DNA from: Methanocalculaceae archaeon
Lineage (GTDB): Archaea; Halobacteriota; Methanomicrobia; Methanomicrobiales; Methanocorpusculaceae
Length of the DNA stretch: 7,438 nt
Reading direction: 5' to 3'
Assembly: GCA_031255895.1 (NCBI GenBank)
Contig: JAIRRQ010000047.1
Location: 1-7,438, forward strand
Shown here one piece after another: positions 5,966 through 7,438 of this stretch; position 1 is the first letter of the stretch, and every line of letters begins with the position of its first letter. Made by a program: the position numbers and the translations under genes. Below the pieces are notes generated by a model that saw nothing but the letters and a program-made list of their open reading frames with translations, was not told the origin of the DNA and did no database searches.

Positions 5966-6040
5966 CGGACATGTAGGGATTCGAACCCTAGATCTTCAGC
6001 TTAGGAGGCTGATGCCATATCCTGGCTTGGCTACATGTCC
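5966..6040 (-). tRNA. tRNA-Arg (anticodon CCU)
   Basis: On the minus strand a full cloverleaf folds. The acceptor is GGACATG paired with CATGTCC, followed by TA at positions 8-9 and a D stem of GCCA/TGGC. The anticodon stem TCAGC/GCTGA holds the loop CTCCTAA, and the T stem TAGGG/CCCTA holds the loop TTCGAAT. The variable loop is AGATC. The anticodon CCT reads AGG, arginine. The discriminator base is G (5966). CCA is not encoded and there is no intron in the anticodon loop. Position 26 is A, so this tRNA is not itself a G26 substrate of the Trm1 encoded right behind it. Confidence 0.96.
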
Positions 6041-6070
6041 ATAATGGGCAAATATATTTGAGAGGGAAGG

Positions 6071-6080
6071 GGTATATTTT
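6071..6080 (-). promoter_or_regulatory. Probable TATA box for tRNA-Arg and trm1
   Basis: On the minus strand this reads AAAATATACC within an A/T-rich run, 31-40 nt upstream of the mature tRNA 5' end. It predicts a transcription start close to 6050 and a short tRNA leader. The 12-bp palindrome CAAATATATTTG at 6049-6060 is a second A/T element nearer the gene, but it is too close to act as the TATA box for a leader-bearing transcript. Confidence 0.5.
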
Positions 6081-6157
6081 TTGCGCAAAATCATAAGATA
6101 CGCATAGGATCTCTCATGAAAATTCAGAAAATACAAACGAGATATTTATACTCATTG

Positions 6158-6194
6158 AAAAAGGAGATGACCTAGTGATGAAAAGAGACAAAAA
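6158..6194 (-). terminator. T-rich termination region downstream of the aEF-1beta gene
   Basis: On the minus strand, beginning 7 nt after the stop, the sequence has three successive T-tracts (ATTTTTG, CTTTTC and CTTTTTC) at 6190-6194, 6181-6184 and 6158-6162. This fits archaeal oligo-T termination of the two-gene translation operon. The rest of the 6041-6201 gap holds only the tRNA promoter. Confidence 0.55.
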
Positions 6195-6201
6195 TAGTAG
6201 T

Positions 6202-6462
6202 TTAAAGCATCCGATTTAGAGATTCAATCTCTGCACGGTCAATTCCTTCAATGTTTGCAAAGAAGCCTTCAATCTTGTCACCAGAACCTTCCTCATCCTC
6301 AGTGATCATTGCGATCTTGATTGCAGAGAGGCCAAAACCTATCGGCTCAACTCTCATATCCTGAATGCCGGGAATTTTTTCTTTGATCTCTGATTGAAGC
6401 TTTTCCATGTCAACCTCCGGAGATTCCGGCATGACTTTTAAAATTACTGCGACCTCACCCAT
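6202..6462 (-). CDS. ef1b: Archaeal elongation factor 1-beta (aEF-1beta)
   Basis: The 86-residue protein is the size of archaeal EF-1beta, which keeps only the C-terminal guanine-exchange domain of the eukaryotic factor. Family features include the start GEVAVILKVMPESPEVDMEKL, here split as GEVAVILKVMPESP (2-15) and DMEKLQ (18-23), the central EPIGFGLSAIKI (39-50), the acidic loop EDEEGSGDKIE (55-65) and the end IDRAEIESLNRML (74-86). It promotes GDP/GTP exchange on aEF-1alpha during elongation. The start ATG at 6462 has GAGG 7 nt upstream. It begins 9 nt after the stop of the zinc-ribbon gene, so the two form an operon. Confidence 0.96.
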   Translation of the reverse strand: MGEVAVILKVMPESPEVDMEKLQSEIKEKIPGIQDMRVEPIGFGLSAIKIAMITEDEEGSGDKIEGFFANIEGIDRAEIESLNRML

Positions 6463-6471
6463 ATTATTTCC

Positions 6472-6633
6472 TCATGGTCCCTGGAATCCACACTTTGGAC
6501 AGATATATTTAATGCTCTGTTTACGGCAGTATGCACAGCGATAAATAATCTCACCGCAATCTGGGCATTTGAACTCAGTTGCGCCGCGCTCAGTGAGCGG
6601 AGCATTGCATGACGTACATTTCGTAGCTACCAT
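6472..6633 (-). CDS. Small four-CxxC zinc-ribbon protein (HVO_2753-type, predicted RNA-binding, translation-linked)
   Basis: This 53-residue protein starts [10 protein letters not shown] and contains four CxxC pairs: C6/C9, C23/C26 (CPDCG), C33/C36 and C45/C48 (CPKCG). That is enough for two zinc sites. It matches the archaeal double zinc-ribbon family predicted to bind RNA and act in translation; the haloarchaeal member HVO_2753 affects swarming and biofilm formation. It sits 9 nt ahead of aEF-1beta, a common archaeal pairing that supports a translation role. The ATG at 6633 has only a weak ribosome-binding site (AAAGAG), consistent with a short leader from the TATA box at 6668-6675. The molecular function is not known. 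Confidence 0.93.
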   Translation of the reverse strand: MVATKCTSCNAPLTERGATEFKCPDCGEIIYRCAYCRKQSIKYICPKCGFQGP

Positions 6634-6667
6634 TCAATCAAACTCTTTAAGTTATTGGGTCCTCACA

Positions 6668-6675
6668 ATTATAAA
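6668..6675 (-). promoter_or_regulatory. TATA box of the zinc-ribbon/aEF-1beta operon
   Basis: On the minus strand this reads TTTATAAT, close to the archaeal consensus. It lies 35-42 nt upstream of the zinc-ribbon ATG and predicts a transcription start near 6646, giving a leader of about 13 nt. It is in the 65-bp gap after the mfnE-like gene, so the operon need not depend on read-through from that gene. Confidence 0.65.
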
Positions 6676-6698
6676 CGTGTAGCATCCACCACCACAGA

Positions 6699-7283
6699 TC
6701 AGTGCATCCTAACTCTGGGAACAAAATTTCCGTGTAGATGAGCAGACAAACGATCCAGACAGCGTCCATTGACAATTTTCGCAGGAACACCGTATCTGCG
6801 CAGAACATCTCTGCAACAGGGATCAATCACATCCGTCTCCACACCCTCCGGCATCTCAGCAAGCAATTCTCCGTCTGACATGATGCCATCGATCGATTTC
6901 AGAAGGATCAGTGGACAACCCAACTTCCCAGCAACCCACGCAGAGATCGCATCCGACGTCACAGTCCATGAATGCAGCAGAGGATCCACATTTCGCAAAA
7001 CCCTATATGGAAGAAAAATTCTCGTACCTGCCTTTGGCATTGAACAGGTATCACCCGTCGCAACACCAAACGTTGATAAAAACCACCCGTACTGATCCAT
7101 TGCGGCCACCGCCATCCAGTGTGCCGCAGTTCCATCAACACCAAGATTTCTGACGTCGTTCGCGAAAACACCACCTCCCGGAACAATCAACAATGGCACG
7201 GGAGATGCAGTAAGAACCTGCATCACCTCACCTGCAGCATCCATCAGACTGCCACCCACCTTCACAACAATTCCTCCGCTCAT
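6699..7283 (-). CDS. mfnE: MfnE-like amino-acid-kinase-family protein (probable aminomethylfuran phosphate kinase of methanofuran synthesis)
   Basis: The 194-residue protein has the amino acid kinase fold: VVKVGGSL (6-13), IVPGGGVFANDVR (33-45), TAAHWMAVAAMDQYG (52-66), SWTVTSDAISAWVAGKLG (105-122) with the Thr-Ser-Asp nucleotide-site residues, LLKSIDGI (127-134) and VIDP (152-155). The AAHWMA/MDQYG segment and the SDxxSxWxA segment are characteristic of the methanogen group that includes MJ0458 (MfnE). MfnE phosphorylates 5-(aminomethyl)-3-furanmethanol phosphate to the diphosphate in methanofuran synthesis. The protein is somewhat shorter than the roughly 210 residues expected. The ATG at 7283 has no ribosome-binding site, but GTATTAT at 7311-7317 on the minus strand would place the transcription start almost at the ATG, suggesting a near-leaderless mRNA. 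A general uridylate or aspartate kinase is less likely given the size. Family is firm; exact substrate is probable. Confidence 0.85.
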   Translation of the reverse strand: MSGGIVVKVGGSLMDAAGEVMQVLTASPVPLLIVPGGGVFANDVRNLGVDGTAAHWMAVAAMDQYGWFLSTFGVATGDTCSMPKAGTRIFLPYRVLRNVDPLLHSWTVTSDAISAWVAGKLGCPLILLKSIDGIMSDGELLAEMPEGVETDVIDPCCRDVLRRYGVPAKIVNGRCLDRLSAHLHGNFVPRVRMH

Positions 7284-7438
7284 AAATCAGTAATATTATT
7301 GATCTATCTCATAATACAAAAACTAGTACGAAAGTCAAGATATTTCTCTGTATCACTTGTTCTCTACATAATTACCGTTCTCGCATTCGCAAAATACCTC
7401 ACAATCAAGATATATTCCGTTAACTCCCCGATAAACAG
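7284..7438. other. Upstream region of the mfnE-like gene and window edge
   Basis: The first 40 bp are A/T-rich and hold the probable mfnE promoter (GTATTAT, minus strand, 7311-7317). At the edge, two minus-strand frames stay open from the end of the window: one ends in TAG at 7364-7366 (24 codons) and one in TGA at 7353-7355 (27 codons). Either could be the tail of a neighbouring gene; neither can be identified. TCAAGATAT occurs twice, at 7335-7343 and 7405-7413. The second copy overlaps GATATATT, which could be a plus-strand TATA box for a gene beyond the window. Confidence 0.35.

Noticed and set aside
6163..6219. Plus-strand mini-ORF after an AAGGAGATGA motif (ATG at 6178)
   Set aside because: Only 13 codons, running into the end of the aEF-1beta gene on the other strand. 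The A-rich plus strand is better explained as the oligo-T terminator of the minus strand.

Overview
The window looks like a chromosomal segment of a methanogenic archaeon. The evidence is a YcaO/TfuA pair of the type that thioamidates methyl-coenzyme M reductase, an MfnE-like kinase of methanofuran biosynthesis, an archaeal-size elongation factor 1-beta, a Trm1 tRNA methyltransferase, a four-CxxC archaeal zinc-ribbon protein, and TATA-type promoters with Shine-Dalgarno sites inside operons. A formate-linked FdhD-type protein and moderate GC content fit Methanomicrobiales, possibly a Methanocorpusculum relative. That placement is inference; no 16S or other marker is present.

Layout: (1) 48-2868, minus strand: a four-gene, fully overlapping operon in the order ycaO, tfuA, an E1-like adenylyltransferase of the ThiF/MoeB/HesA family, and a ThiS/MoaD-like sulfur carrier ending in Gly-Gly. 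(2) 2869-3117: a divergent control region with several inverted repeats, a TATA box and three 15-bp tandem palindromic units. (3) 3118-4611, plus strand: one long ORF with two complete FdhD-like domains in tandem, neither with the canonical CxxC. (4) 4612-4810: a convergent intergenic region with a hairpin, a T-tract for the opposite strand and a doubtful small ORF. (5) 4811-6040, minus strand: trm1 directly behind a tRNA-Arg(CCU) gene. (6) 6202-6633, minus strand: a two-gene translation operon, zinc-ribbon protein then aEF-1beta, with its own TATA box. (7) 6699-7283, minus strand: an MfnE-like kinase, probably with a near-leaderless mRNA. (8) 7284-7438: upstream region and window edge, possibly holding the tail of another minus-strand gene.

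How the genes fit together: the left operon encodes what looks like a whole thioamidation route. The E1 enzyme would adenylate the carrier's C-terminal glycine so that it can be charged as a thiocarboxylate. TfuA would release sulfur from it, and YcaO would use ATP to activate the target backbone amide, most likely the conserved glycine of McrA. The divergent tandem FdhD protein belongs to a family that hands sulfur to the Mo/W cofactor of formate dehydrogenase. The two divergent units are therefore both sulfur-insertion related and share a palindrome-rich control region. The right half is translation and coenzyme housekeeping.

The most unusual items are the linked carrier and E1 genes in the thioamidation operon, the tandem FdhD without CxxC, and the 15-bp phased palindromes in front of it.
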